From the NCBI GenBank assembly GCA_030043215.1, contig JASHYG010000337.1:1-12455 (forward strand): DNA of 12,455 nucleotides. The letters run 5' to 3'. The DNA is from Gammaproteobacteria bacterium (GTDB taxonomy: Bacteria > Pseudomonadota > Gammaproteobacteria > Steroidobacterales > Steroidobacteraceae). The translations under genes and the position numbers were made by a program. This document shows positions 5,852-12,455 of the stretch, piece after piece (position 1 is the first letter of the stretch; every line of letters starts with the position of its first letter). The notes beneath the pieces were generated by a model. That model saw only the letters and a list, made by a program, of their open reading frames with translations, searched no databases and was not told the origin of the DNA.

Positions 5852-7033
5852 GTGAGCCGGCTTGATCTCGCCGATCGCGCCAGGAGCGGCCCGGCACCGG
5901 TAGACGGGCGGGTCAACTGGGAGCCGTTCCTGTGGCTGGCCTACCTCCTCTTGCTGTTCGCGCCTCTGACGTGGAAGCAGACTCCCGAGGAGTTTCGGAC
6001 CTGGCTCTTCCCAACGCTGATCAGCCTGCCGCTGTTCTTGGCGCTGTATCGGCGGCTTTATCGCAGGCGCTGGCAGCTCACTCTCGTCGATCTGCTTCCG
6101 ATGGCCTTGCTGGGCTACCTGCTCACCCCCTTCAACCCGCTCGGCTTCACTTACCTGACGTACGCCGCGATATTTGCGCCCTATGCGCTCCCGGGTCTAT
6201 TCCGGCCGTTCCTGCTCTCGCTTGCGCTGGTCGCTCTTCACGCCGCCGAGATTGTCGTCATCCATCAGCCTTCGATATTACTCACCGTCGTCTGTGCGAC
6301 TGTGTTCATCGTCCTATCCTGCGTCAACGGCTACTTCAAGGTGGAAGACAACCGCAAGAGCGCTGCATTGAGGTTGTCGCACGAGGAGATCCGGCGCCTT
6401 GCAGCGGTCGCCGAGCGAGCGCGCATTGGCCGGGACTTGCACGATCTGCTCGGTCACACGCTCTCTCTCATCGCCGTCAAGGGCTCGCTGGCCCAGAAGC
6501 TCGCCGCGCGCGACCTCAGCGCCGCGATCCGCGAGATGGAGGACGTCACGCGCACGGCGCGTGATTCCCTCAAGCAAGTCCGCGCCGCCGTCGCAGGAAT
6601 GCACTCGGCATCGCTCGAGGAGGAGTTGACCTCGGCGCGTGAGCTACTCGAGTTGAGCGGTGTGGCCGTGAGCTGCCATCGGGCCCCGGAGGTGCTGCCG
6701 CCCGAGACCGAGACAGTGCTGGCGATGGTCATTCGAGAGGCGACGACCAACATCCATCGACACGCCATGGCAAGCCGAGCCTGGATCGAGATCCAGCACG
6801 AGCTCGGAAGCGTATTGCTGCTCGTCCGCGATGACGGACGCGGTGGTGCGACGGCTCGCGGAAGTGGGCTCGCGGGAATCCAGGCGCGAGTGGGCTCCCT
6901 GGGAGGCGTCCTGGAGATCGACTCGGCGGTCGGTCACGGCACCGTACTTCATGTAGAGCTGCCGCTCGATCATCGCGCCGGTGACTCGCCACCCTCATTG
7001 ACGAACCCCGTATCGTCGGAGGCGGGCGCGTGA
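5852..7033 (+). CDS. Sensor histidine kinase, HisKA_3 (NarL/DesK) type
   Basis: The product is 393 aa. The start is GTG 5852 with GGGAGG (5835-5840) 11 nt upstream; the nearer ATG 5842 is out of frame and closes after seven codons. Residues about 25-160 hold roughly five or six TM helices (25-40, 52-67, 78-95, 101-114, 119-137, 142-160) with almost no loop, so signals are probably sensed in or at the membrane, as in DesK-like kinases. A short coiled linker leads to the HisKA_3 dimerisation domain with phospho-accepting H197 in 'ERARIGRDLHDLLGHTLSLI'. The HATPase_c domain has the N-box 'REATTNIHRHA' (N300), the G1 box DDGRGG (327-332) and the G2-like GSGLAGIQARV. It should autophosphorylate and pass phosphate to the regulator encoded immediately downstream, whose start overlaps its stop by 4 bp. 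The signal is unknown. Confidence 0.93.
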   Translation: MSRLDLADRARSGPAPVDGRVNWEPFLWLAYLLLLFAPLTWKQTPEEFRTWLFPTLISLPLFLALYRRLYRRRWQLTLVDLLPMALLGYLLTPFNPLGFTYLTYAAIFAPYALPGLFRPFLLSLALVALHAAEIVVIHQPSILLTVVCATVFIVLSCVNGYFKVEDNRKSAALRLSHEEIRRLAAVAERARIGRDLHDLLGHTLSLIAVKGSLAQKLAARDLSAAIREMEDVTRTARDSLKQVRAAVAGMHSASLEEELTSARELLELSGVAVSCHRAPEVLPPETETVLAMVIREATTNIHRHAMASRAWIEIQHELGSVLLLVRDDGRGGATARGSGLAGIQARVGSLGGVLEIDSAVGHGTVLHVELPLDHRAGDSPPSLTNPVSSEAGA

Positions 7034-7632
7034 TTCGGGTTCTCCTCGCGGAAGATCAGGCGATGCTGCGCGGCGCGCTGTCTGCGCTGCTGAGCCTGGA
7101 AGGCGACATCAGCGTAGTCGGCAGCGTTCCGGACGGGTCGGCCGCCTGGACGCAGGCCCAGAAGCTGCGCCCGGACGTCATCATCGCGGACATCGAGATG
7201 CCGGGCCTCAGCGGGATCGAGCTGGCCGCGCGCGTGCAGGAATCCGGTCTGCCGAGCAAGGTGGTGATCGTCACGACGTTTGCTCGCGGTGGCTATTTGC
7301 GCCGGGCTCTCGATGCCGGTGTCGCGGGCTACCTGCTGAAAGACGCGCTGCCGGAACAGCTCGCCAACGCGGTGCGCGTCGTGCATGCCGGCGGGCGTGC
7401 GATCGATCCCGAATTGGCGATCGGCGCATGGTCCGAAGCCGATCCGCTCACCGACCGGGAGCGCCAGCTATTGCGACTCGCCGGAGAAGGTCTCTCGGCA
7501 TCGGAGATCGCCGCCCGGCTCAACCTGACCCACGGGACGGTACGCACCTACCTCTCCGGGGCGACCGGAAAGCTGCACGCGCGCAATCGCATCGAGGCCT
7601 ATCGCCTGGCGCGAGAGAAGGGCTGGCTCTAG
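7030..7632 (+). CDS. NarL/FixJ-family response regulator
   Basis: The product is 200 aa; GTG 7030 overlaps the kinase stop (GTGA), indicating translational coupling. The receiver domain spans about residues 1-120, with acidic pair E8/D9, phospho-acceptor D54 in VIIADIEMPG, T82/T83 in IVTTFA and K104 in YLLKDA. The LuxR-type helix-turn-helix (about 139-200) reads 'PLTDRERQLLRLAGEGLSAS', 'EIAARLNLTHGTVRTYLS', 'HARNRIEAYRLA'. It should dimerise and bind DNA once phosphorylated by the HisKA_3 kinase encoded upstream. Organisation and kinase type resemble DesK/DesR and other small NarL-type systems. The target is unproven; the nearest downstream promoter is the one at 7964-7992 before the DUF1592 gene. 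The stop is TAG, followed by a GC hairpin at 7654-7673. Confidence 0.93.
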   Translation: MIRVLLAEDQAMLRGALSALLSLEGDISVVGSVPDGSAAWTQAQKLRPDVIIADIEMPGLSGIELAARVQESGLPSKVVIVTTFARGGYLRRALDAGVAGYLLKDALPEQLANAVRVVHAGGRAIDPELAIGAWSEADPLTDRERQLLRLAGEGLSASEIAARLNLTHGTVRTYLSGATGKLHARNRIEAYRLAREKGWL

Positions 7633-7653
7633 CCTGACAGCGTTGTCCGACCT

Positions 7654-7673
7654 CGCCTGGGCCGCGCCAGGCG
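7654..7673 (+). terminator. GC hairpin after the response regulator gene
   Basis: CGCCTGG (7654-7660) and CCAGGCG (7667-7673) form a perfect 7-bp stem with a 6-nt loop, 21 nt after the regulator stop. No T-run follows (the next bases are GCGACCC), so intrinsic termination is uncertain. Its location at the end of the two-component operon supports a 3'-end role. Confidence 0.4.
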
Positions 7674-7963
7674 GCGACCCAGTCCCACCCGCCGTTAGCC
7701 GGCCTCGCGTGCTCCGGGTCATGCGATATCGAGGAGACCGGGCTTTCCATGCGCATCCAACTCCATGATTTATTAGACTATGTTATCTCGCCGGTCCAGC
7801 CCATCAGTGGCGGGCCAGGACGGGCGCGGTCCCTCGAGGGGTAAGGATCGCGGAAAGCCGCTCTCCGGTCAGGAATGCTCCTCGTACTGCCAGCCTGGGG
7901 AGCCCGCGTCCGCGCGCTTCCGACAGCGCTCACAACCGGAATAAATGCTTATCTTCCAGTGCG

Positions 7964-7992
7964 TTGATTTAGTCGCATCGGGGGGCTATACA
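7964..7992 (+). promoter_or_regulatory. Sigma-70-type promoter of the DUF1592 gene cluster
   Basis: TTGATT (7964-7969) and TATACA (7987-7992) are separated by exactly 17 bp; each matches the consensus at 4 of 6 positions. The overlapping TACAAT (7989-7994, 5 of 6) with a 19-bp spacer is an alternative -10 box. Transcription would start near 8000, giving a leader of about 20 nt that contains the ribosome-binding site GGGAGG (8011-8016), 4 nt before ATG 8021. Assignment is by pattern only. Confidence 0.5.
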
Positions 7993-8020
7993 ATGAGATC
8001 GCAACAACCCGGGAGGCGGA

Positions 8021-8278
8021 ATGCGCAAGAGCGGAGCATTGTTCAATGATGCGCTGAGGCTGGCCGGCACGTGCGTGCCGGTGGTTTGGCTTGCCCTCTC
8101 GGCTGGGGTCGCGCAGGGCCAGGAGGCGGCGAGCCCGCAGGCCCAGGGGGCGGTGAACCCCAGTGTCACCAAGCCCTTCCAGGCCATGATCAATACCATT
8201 TGCTCGAAGTGCCACAACACCACGGACTGGGCCGGTGGCTTCGCCTTCGACTCCTTGGATGTGAATCATCCCGGCTAG
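8021..8278 (+). CDS. N-terminal piece of the DUF1592-family protein: signal peptide plus CxxCH haem motif, ended by in-frame TAG
   Basis: ATG 8021 with GGGAGG 4 nt upstream opens an 85-codon frame that stops at TAG 8276-8278. Residues 1 to about 33 form a Sec signal peptide (hydrophobic core 'TCVPVVWLALSAGVA', cleavage probably after AQG). C61-S-K-C64-H65 is a cytochrome-c haem-attachment motif, followed by 'NTTDWAGGFAFDSLD', the usual N-terminal cytochrome-like segment of exported DUF1592 proteins. The same frame resumes directly after the stop (DPKIWEQAITKLTGRLMPP), and the expected distal Met ligand of the haem (M103 in LMPP, counting the TAG as residue 86) lies beyond it. The fragment alone is therefore not a complete cytochrome domain. 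Good ribosome-binding site, promoter, signal peptide and codon use show that this was, or still is, the true 5' end of the large gene downstream. Confidence 0.75.
   Translation: MRKSGALFNDALRLAGTCVPVVWLALSAGVAQGQEAASPQAQGAVNPSVTKPFQAMINTICSKCHNTTDWAGGFAFDSLDVNHPG
8276..8278 (+). other. In-frame amber codon splitting the DUF1592-family gene
   Basis: TAG lies between codons GGC and GAT in a frame that is open from 8021 to 10555 apart from this one triplet. It is a single base change from CAG, AAG, GAG, TCG, TGG, TTG, TAC or TAT. TAG also terminates the esterase and response regulator genes, so it acts as a normal stop in this genome. Nonsense mutation, base-calling error and readthrough are all compatible with the sequence. 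Confidence 0.9.
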
Positions 8279-8326
8279 GATCCCAAGATCTGGGAACAGG
8301 CCATCACCAAGCTCACTGGGCGGCTC

Positions 8327-10558
8327 ATGCCTCCCGCCGGACAGCAACAGCCGGCCCAGGCCACCATCGATGCCTTCATCGGCTACCTCTCGACCCGCCT
8401 TGACGATTCCGCGAAGGACCGCGGTGTCGGCCATGTGCCGCTCGAGCGACTCACCCGCACCGAATTCGCGGCCTCGGTGAAGGACATTCTCGGAGTGGAC
8501 GTCGATCCCAAGCAGATCCTGCCCACCGAGATCGAGGTCGATGGTTTCAGCAATATCGCCGGCGCCCTGACCGTCTCCCCGACGTTCATGGAGCAGTACC
8601 TCTCCGCGGCGCGCCACGTTGCCGAGACGGCCGTCGGCGAGCCCCTTCCGAAAATGGCCACCGTCTTCTTCGGGGGCGGCGGCGGCGGTGGCGGGCAAGC
8701 CGGACTCGGTTCCGCGGCTCAGTACACCCATCGGGACGGGTTCCCCTTGGGCACGCGGGGAGGCGTGAGCTTTACCTACGTCTTCCCTGCCGATGGACAG
8801 TATCGCTTCAACTTCATGGACGGCGACAGTCTCGACGCCGGCCTGTATCCGCGCGGCATGGAAACACGGGCGACGCTCGTCATCCTCGTGGACGGCACGG
8901 AAGTCGCTCGCCGGCAGATCGGCGGACCGGAGGACCTGGCCCTTGCCGACCGCGACGGCCCCACGGGACGCTCGGCCATCGTCGCCCAGGTGTCGCAGAT
9001 ACCGGTGGAGGTCAAGGCCGGCGAGCACCGGGTGACGGTCACCTTCATCGAGCGCGCCTGGTCCGAGAGCAACGACCCGACCGGCGCCGGCCGGACCTTC
9101 GGCATCGGCATGCCGATCATCCGGGACGGCGTCCAGGTCGTGGGACCGTTCTCACCCCAGGGGCTGTCCCTGAGCGCGAGTCGCGCCAAGATCTTCGTCT
9201 GCGAGCCCCAGCAGCCGGCCGAGGAGCGGCCTTGTGCCGAGCGCATCGCGCGGCATCTGGCGACCGAGGCGTTCCGCCGTCCCGTGACGGACGACGACGT
9301 GAAATCGCTGATGGCATTCTATGATGTCGGCCGGACGGAGCCGGGCGGCTTCGATTCCGGGGTGACCGAGCTCATCACCGCGATCCTCTCGAGCCCGGAT
9401 TTCCTCTATCGCGCGATCTCGAGCCCCACGACTCCGGGGCAGTCACGTCCGCTGACCGATCTGGAGCTGGCCTCGCGCCTGTCCTTCTTCCTCTGGAACG
9501 AGGGCCCCGACCCGCAGCTGCTCCAGCTTGCCGAGAATGACCAGCTCTCGGACCCCAAGGTCCTGGATGCCCAGGTCGCGCGCATGCTGAAAGATCCGCG
9601 TGCCGAGTCGCTGGTCACCGACTTCGCGTTCTCGTGGCTGAACTTCGGCACCCTGAATCAGATCGAGCCGCTCGACCGCGAATTCACGGCCGACATGAGG
9701 ACGAACTTCGAGACCGAGGCGCGCCTGTTCCTCGACAGCGTGCTGCTCGAGAACCGCAACGTGACCGACCTGCTCACGGCGGACTGGACGTTCGTCAACG
9801 ATACGCTCGCCCGGCAGTACGGCATCCCGGACGTTCTCGGGCCGCAGTTCCGGAGAGTGACGCTGAAGGATGAGAATCGCTGGGGCCTGCTGGGCAAGGG
9901 GGCATTCGAGCTCAGGACCTCATATGCCGACCGGACGTCGCCCGTGCTGCGTGGCGAATACATCCTCGACCGGCTCATTGGCACCCCGCCCCACCCGCCA
10001 CCGCCCGGCGTCTTCATGGATCTGTCCTTCCACGAGGGCCAGCCGCCCACCAACGTGCGCCAGCGCCTCGAGGCCCACCGCCGCAATCCGACGTGCGGCG
10101 CCTGCCATGGCCTGATCGATCCCTTGGGTCTCGCACTCGAGAATTTCGACGTGACCGGACGCTGGCGTACGATCGATCCCGCCACGAAGGTGCCCATCGA
10201 TCCGACGGCGGAGCTCGATAGCGGAATCGTGCTGCGCAATCCTTCGGATCTGCGGCGCTATCTCACGCGCAAGCCCGACCAGTTCCCAACGGCCGTGACC
10301 AAGCGCTTGATGATGTATGCGCTCAACCGCGAGCTCGAGTACTACGACATGCCCCAGGTCCGCAAGATCGTGCGGGACGCTGCAGCCAGCAACTATACGT
10401 TCGCCTCGCTCATCACCGGTGTCGTCAACAGCGATGACTTCCGACGCCAGGGAGCGGCCGACGCGAAACCGAAGCAGGCGCCGGATGCCGCCCATCCGCT
10501 GAAGGTGGCCGCCACCGGCAGCGGCGGCAAAAACGCGACGCAGCGGCAACAGGAGTAA
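8327..10558 (+). CDS. DUF1587/DUF1595/DUF1592/DUF1588/DUF1585 multidomain cytochrome-like protein (downstream part of the split gene)
   Basis: From ATG 8327 this frame encodes 743 aa; the coding sense actually resumes at 8279, right after the TAG. ATG 8327 has no convincing ribosome-binding site and lies in the family's conserved MPP motif, so it is unlikely to be the natural start. In the 743-aa numbering: DUF1587 about 39-103 ('RLTRTEFAASVKDILGVDVD'), a glycine run 116-123, a beta-rich carbohydrate-binding-like insert about 132-275, DUF1595 about 300-363, DUF1592 about 375-505 ('LTDLELASRLSFFLWNEGPD'), DUF1588 about 516-614 with 'GTPPHPPPPGV' and a second haem motif C590-G-A-C593-H594, and DUF1585 about 625-706. 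Such proteins are exported and usually carry an N-terminal cytochrome c domain; their reaction is unknown, an extracytoplasmic redox role being inferred. The downstream DUF1552 gene starts 6 bp after the stop, the typical pairing. Whether a functional full-length product is made depends on the TAG at 8276. Confidence 0.85.
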   Translation: MPPAGQQQPAQATIDAFIGYLSTRLDDSAKDRGVGHVPLERLTRTEFAASVKDILGVDVDPKQILPTEIEVDGFSNIAGALTVSPTFMEQYLSAARHVAETAVGEPLPKMATVFFGGGGGGGGQAGLGSAAQYTHRDGFPLGTRGGVSFTYVFPADGQYRFNFMDGDSLDAGLYPRGMETRATLVILVDGTEVARRQIGGPEDLALADRDGPTGRSAIVAQVSQIPVEVKAGEHRVTVTFIERAWSESNDPTGAGRTFGIGMPIIRDGVQVVGPFSPQGLSLSASRAKIFVCEPQQPAEERPCAERIARHLATEAFRRPVTDDDVKSLMAFYDVGRTEPGGFDSGVTELITAILSSPDFLYRAISSPTTPGQSRPLTDLELASRLSFFLWNEGPDPQLLQLAENDQLSDPKVLDAQVARMLKDPRAESLVTDFAFSWLNFGTLNQIEPLDREFTADMRTNFETEARLFLDSVLLENRNVTDLLTADWTFVNDTLARQYGIPDVLGPQFRRVTLKDENRWGLLGKGAFELRTSYADRTSPVLRGEYILDRLIGTPPHPPPPGVFMDLSFHEGQPPTNVRQRLEAHRRNPTCGACHGLIDPLGLALENFDVTGRWRTIDPATKVPIDPTAELDSGIVLRNPSDLRRYLTRKPDQFPTAVTKRLMMYALNRELEYYDMPQVRKIVRDAAASNYTFASLITGVVNSDDFRRQGAADAKPKQAPDAAHPLKVAATGSGGKNATQRQQE

Positions 10559-10564
10559 TCTGCC

Positions 10565-11926
10565 ATGGCGACGTTCCTGACCAAGAAGCATTTGTCCCGG
10601 CGCACGTTCCTGCGCGGCAGCGGCGTAGCCCTGGGGCTGCCGTTTCTGGACGCCATGGTGCCGGCCGCCACGGCGCTCGCGAGCACCGACGCTGCACCGA
10701 AGACCCGTGCGGGATTCTTCTACATCCCGCACGGGGCGATCATGAACAACACGGTCTACGGCAAGAAAGTCGACGCCTGGAGCTCCACCGGCAAGGGCGC
10801 GGACTTCACGCTCGGCAAGACCTTGGCGTCGCTGGAGCCGTACAAGAAATACGTCACGACCTTCGACAATCTCGAGAACCTCGCCGCGCTCGGTTCCGTG
10901 CACACGCTGAACCCTGCGACCTGGCTGTCCTGCGCGCGGCCAGACACGGAAGCCAAGGGCGCGAGCATGTCAGTCACTCTCGATCAGATCGTCGCTCAGC
11001 ACATCGGGCAGAAGACCGCGCTGCCTTCGCTCGAGGTGTGCTCGGAAACGACCATCCAGGTGGCCGCCTGCGGCGGCGCGGGTTGCTACTACGCCTCGAC
11101 CACATCCTATTCCGGGCCCAATACGCCGCTGCCGATGGAATACAACCCGCGCAAGGTGTTCATCGAGCTCATGGGCGAGGGCGATACGGCGGCCGAGCGC
11201 GCAGCGCTGCTGCGCGAGAACATGAGCATCCTCGACATGATCAGCGAGCGCGCGAAGGCGCTGAACAGCGAGCTCGGCCCGAACGACCAGGCGAGGCTCG
11301 CGGACTATCTCGATACCGTTCGCGAGCTCGAGCGGCGGGTGGCTCTCGCCGGCACGAGGAAGCTGACGGGCATCGATGTACCGGACGCGCCGCTCGGTGA
11401 GCTCGAGAATTTCGACAAGCAGGTCCGGCTCATGTTCGACCTGATTGCCCTCGCCTATCAGGCCGACCTCACGCGCGTCGTCTCGTACGTGATGGTCTCC
11501 GAAGGCACCAATCGCACCTATAACTTCGTCGGCGTGCCCGATGCCTTCCACCCGGTCAGCCACCACTCCAACGACCCCGAGCGCATTCGCCGCCTGCAGG
11601 TGATCGAGCGCTATCACATGGAGCGGTTCGCGGACTTCGTGAAGAAGCTGGCCGACACCAAGGAGGGCGACGGCAGCATCCTCGATCATTCGCTGTTCCT
11701 CTATGGCTCGAACATGAGCAACAGCAACCAGCACGACAACTATCCCTTGCCGGAGGTCCTGGTCGGCGGAGCGAACGGTGCGCACGTCGGCGGCAAGAAC
11801 GTGGTGCTGGCCCCGCACACGCCGCTCTCGAATCTGCACCTGACCATCCTCGACAAATTCGGGATCAAGCAGAAGAGCTTTGGCACCGGCTCCGCCATCA
11901 GCACCGGCGTCATCACCGAGGTCTGA
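10565..11926 (+). CDS. Tat-exported DUF1552 family protein
   Basis: The product is 453 aa. ATG 10565 has AGGAG 9 nt upstream, overlapping the end of the previous gene, which points to co-transcription and coupled translation. The N-terminus is a twin-arginine signal: S11-R12-R13-T-F-L-R followed by 'GSGVALGLPFLDAMVPAATA', so the protein is exported folded. The body has DUF1552 landmarks: 'AGFFYIPHGAIMNN' near residue 50, 'HTLNPATWLSCA', 'TPLPMEYNPRKVF', 'ERAKALNSELGPNDQARLAD', 'YLDTVRELERRV', 'FHPVSHHSNDPERI' and 'LFLYGSNMSNSNQHDNYPLP'. A small Cys/Gly patch (ACGGAGCYY) precedes the SYSGPNTPLP segment. The enzymatic function of DUF1552 is unknown. Its constant partnership with DUF1592 proteins suggests that the two act together outside the cytoplasm. 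The next gene starts 45 bp downstream. Confidence 0.93.
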   Translation: MATFLTKKHLSRRTFLRGSGVALGLPFLDAMVPAATALASTDAAPKTRAGFFYIPHGAIMNNTVYGKKVDAWSSTGKGADFTLGKTLASLEPYKKYVTTFDNLENLAALGSVHTLNPATWLSCARPDTEAKGASMSVTLDQIVAQHIGQKTALPSLEVCSETTIQVAACGGAGCYYASTTSYSGPNTPLPMEYNPRKVFIELMGEGDTAAERAALLRENMSILDMISERAKALNSELGPNDQARLADYLDTVRELERRVALAGTRKLTGIDVPDAPLGELENFDKQVRLMFDLIALAYQADLTRVVSYVMVSEGTNRTYNFVGVPDAFHPVSHHSNDPERIRRLQVIERYHMERFADFVKKLADTKEGDGSILDHSLFLYGSNMSNSNQHDNYPLPEVLVGGANGAHVGGKNVVLAPHTPLSNLHLTILDKFGIKQKSFGTGSAISTGVITEV

Positions 11927-11971
11927 GCGGTAACTGCGAGACCATGCTGGATGTGCTTCGGATGAGGGGAC

Positions 11972-12455
11972 ATGACGACAACTGACCGCAGAAGCTTCCT
12001 GCAGGCGTCCTTGAGCGGGCTCGCAGGGCTCGCATCCGTGCCGCTCATCGGCGCCGGCCTCGAAGGTTGTGAGCAGCGTCCAACCCAGCCGGCGGCCGAG
12101 CGGACGGCTGCGCTGCCGAGCGTGAAGCTCACCGACCGGATCTCGATCGTGACCGGTGCGCCCGGCAATGTGGTCGCGCTGTCTTCGAGCGACGGCGTCC
12201 TGCTGGTCGATAGCGGCTCGGCGCCGCTGGCCCGCGCCGTGCGCGCGAGTCTCGCCGGCGAGAGTGTTCGCACCCTCATCAACACGCACTATCACGACGA
12301 GCAGACCGGCGGGAATGCGCTGTTCGGAGCGGCGGGCGCGACCATCCACTCCCATGCGATCACCCGCGAGTGGCTCGCGACCGACTACTACGTGCCCGCG
12401 GAGGACCGCTGGGTGAAGGCGCTCCCGGCAATCGCCTGGCCCACGGTGACGTTTC
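11972..12455 (+). CDS. Tat-exported metallo-beta-lactamase-fold hydrolase, N-terminal part (runs off the window)
   Basis: An open frame from ATG 11972 (AGGGG a few bases upstream) runs to the window end, giving 161 residues. It begins with a Tat signal (D5-R6-R7-S-F-L-Q, then 'ASLSGLAGLASVPLIGAGLEG'); C33 in LEGC could be a poor lipobox, so a Tat lipoprotein is possible. After a Pro/Ala linker the MBL fold starts at about residue 52: 'ISIVTGAPGNVVALSSSDGV', 'LLVDSG' and then the metal motif region 'TLINTHYHDEQTGGN'. H106 and H108 match the first two ligands, but E110 and Q111 stand where the family usually has D and H (HxHxDH). 'GAAGATIHSHAITREWL' follows in the usual place. The later ligands lie outside the window. 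It is probably the third gene of the DUF1592-DUF1552 cluster. The fold assignment is firm; hydrolase activity and metal content are not. Confidence 0.87.
   Translation, partial: MTTTDRRSFLQASLSGLAGLASVPLIGAGLEGCEQRPTQPAAERTAALPSVKLTDRISIVTGAPGNVVALSSSDGVLLVDSGSAPLARAVRASLAGESVRTLINTHYHDEQTGGNALFGAAGATIHSHAITREWLATDYYVPAEDRWVKALPAIAWPTVTF

Larger units (their letters stand above)
7633..8020 (+). other. Intergenic region before the DUF1592 gene
   Basis: These 388 bp contain the hairpin at 7654-7673, an AT-rich patch (about 7764-7788) that stands out from the GC-rich surroundings, a small hairpin GCGG-AAAG-CCGC (7850-7861) and the promoter at 7964-7992. A 31-codon frame from ATG 7749 to TAA 7844, with GAGGAG 12 nt upstream, is possible, but it has no recognisable motif and I do not call it a gene. 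The AT-rich patch could be a regulator site or a second promoter (TATGTT at 7779-7784), but no -35 partner is convincing. No RNA gene is recognised. Confidence 0.5.

Noticed and set aside
5842..5865. Seven-codon open frame (MISSEPA) overlapping the kinase start
   Set aside because: The ribosome-binding site is only 1 nt from this ATG, too close for initiation, and fits the GTG at 5852 better. No attenuation structure is evident.
7749..7844. 31-codon open frame with GAGGAG 12 nt upstream in the intergenic region
   Set aside because: It is short, with loose spacing and no motif. A frame of this length is expected by chance; kept only as a note in the intergenic entry.
8276..8278. Genome-wide recoding of TAG, or pyrrolysine insertion
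   Set aside because: TAG terminates the esterase and response regulator genes normally, with no conserved sequence beyond their stops. Nothing near resembles pyl genes, and the protein is not a methylamine methyltransferase.
7949..9028. 359-codon minus-strand open frame opposite the DUF1592 gene
   Set aside because: It is antisense to conserved DUF1587 sequence and the signal-peptide region, and shows no recognisable domain.
10970..12355. 461-codon open frame on the minus strand spanning the DUF1552 and MBL genes
   Set aside because: It crosses two well-recognised plus-strand genes. The translation has no family features and is explained by codon bias.

Overview
The window is about 12.5 kb of GC-rich, densely coding DNA from a Gram-negative bacterium. 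Several exported proteins carry Sec or Tat signals, and the gene families include a BlaI/M56 pair, a LemA/GIDE-like pair and DUF1592/DUF1552 proteins. A soil or aquatic proteobacterium, for example a Steroidobacter/Nevskiales-like gammaproteobacterium, is my best guess. This is inferred from family content only; other GC-rich phyla that carry DUF1592/DUF1552 pairs (Acidobacteria, Planctomycetes) are not excluded. I see no tRNA, rRNA, CRISPR array, insertion sequence or phage gene.

Layout. (1) 2-403: the 3' end of a class I SAM-dependent methyltransferase gene. (2) 410-2190: a hairpin, then a promoter covered by alternating GTTTA/TAAAC half-sites, then a BlaI/MecI-type repressor gene overlapping an M56 (BlaR1/MecR1-like) membrane metalloprotease gene. 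The M56 protein has no penicillin-binding sensor domain; a short beta-rich periplasmic tail takes its place. (3) 2242-3761, minus strand: a lemA gene followed by a gene for a GIDE-like two-TM membrane protein that contains a canonical EF-hand calcium loop. (4) 3762-4241: a divergent intergenic region with a strong 16-bp palindrome. (5) 4242-5807: an exported type-B carboxylesterase with an intact catalytic triad. (6) 5852-7632: a NarL/DesK-type two-component system, with kinase and regulator genes overlapping by 4 bp. (7) 7633-8020: a 388-bp intergenic region holding a hairpin and a good promoter. (8) 8021 to the window end: a run of exported-protein genes, namely a multidomain DUF1587/1595/1592/1588/1585 cytochrome-c-like protein, a Tat-exported DUF1552 protein and the start of a Tat-exported metallo-beta-lactamase-fold protein.

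The most notable observation is an in-frame TAG codon (8276-8278) in the DUF1592 gene. It lies between the exported CxxCH haem-binding N-terminus and the rest of the protein. The reading frame is uninterrupted on both sides and nothing else in the gene is damaged. TAG is used as an ordinary stop by two other genes in the window. The simplest readings are a very recent nonsense mutation or a sequence error; programmed readthrough is the less likely but more interesting alternative. The second notable point is that the adjoining MBL-fold protein has HxHxEQ where the family normally has HxHxDH.

Working together: the repressor/protease pair looks like a self-contained, autoregulated envelope-stress or antibiotic-type sensor. 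The LemA/GIDE-like pair is a membrane module of unknown role. The DUF1592-DUF1552-MBL genes look like a co-transcribed periplasmic redox/hydrolase cassette of unknown substrate, and the two-component system immediately upstream is a candidate regulator.
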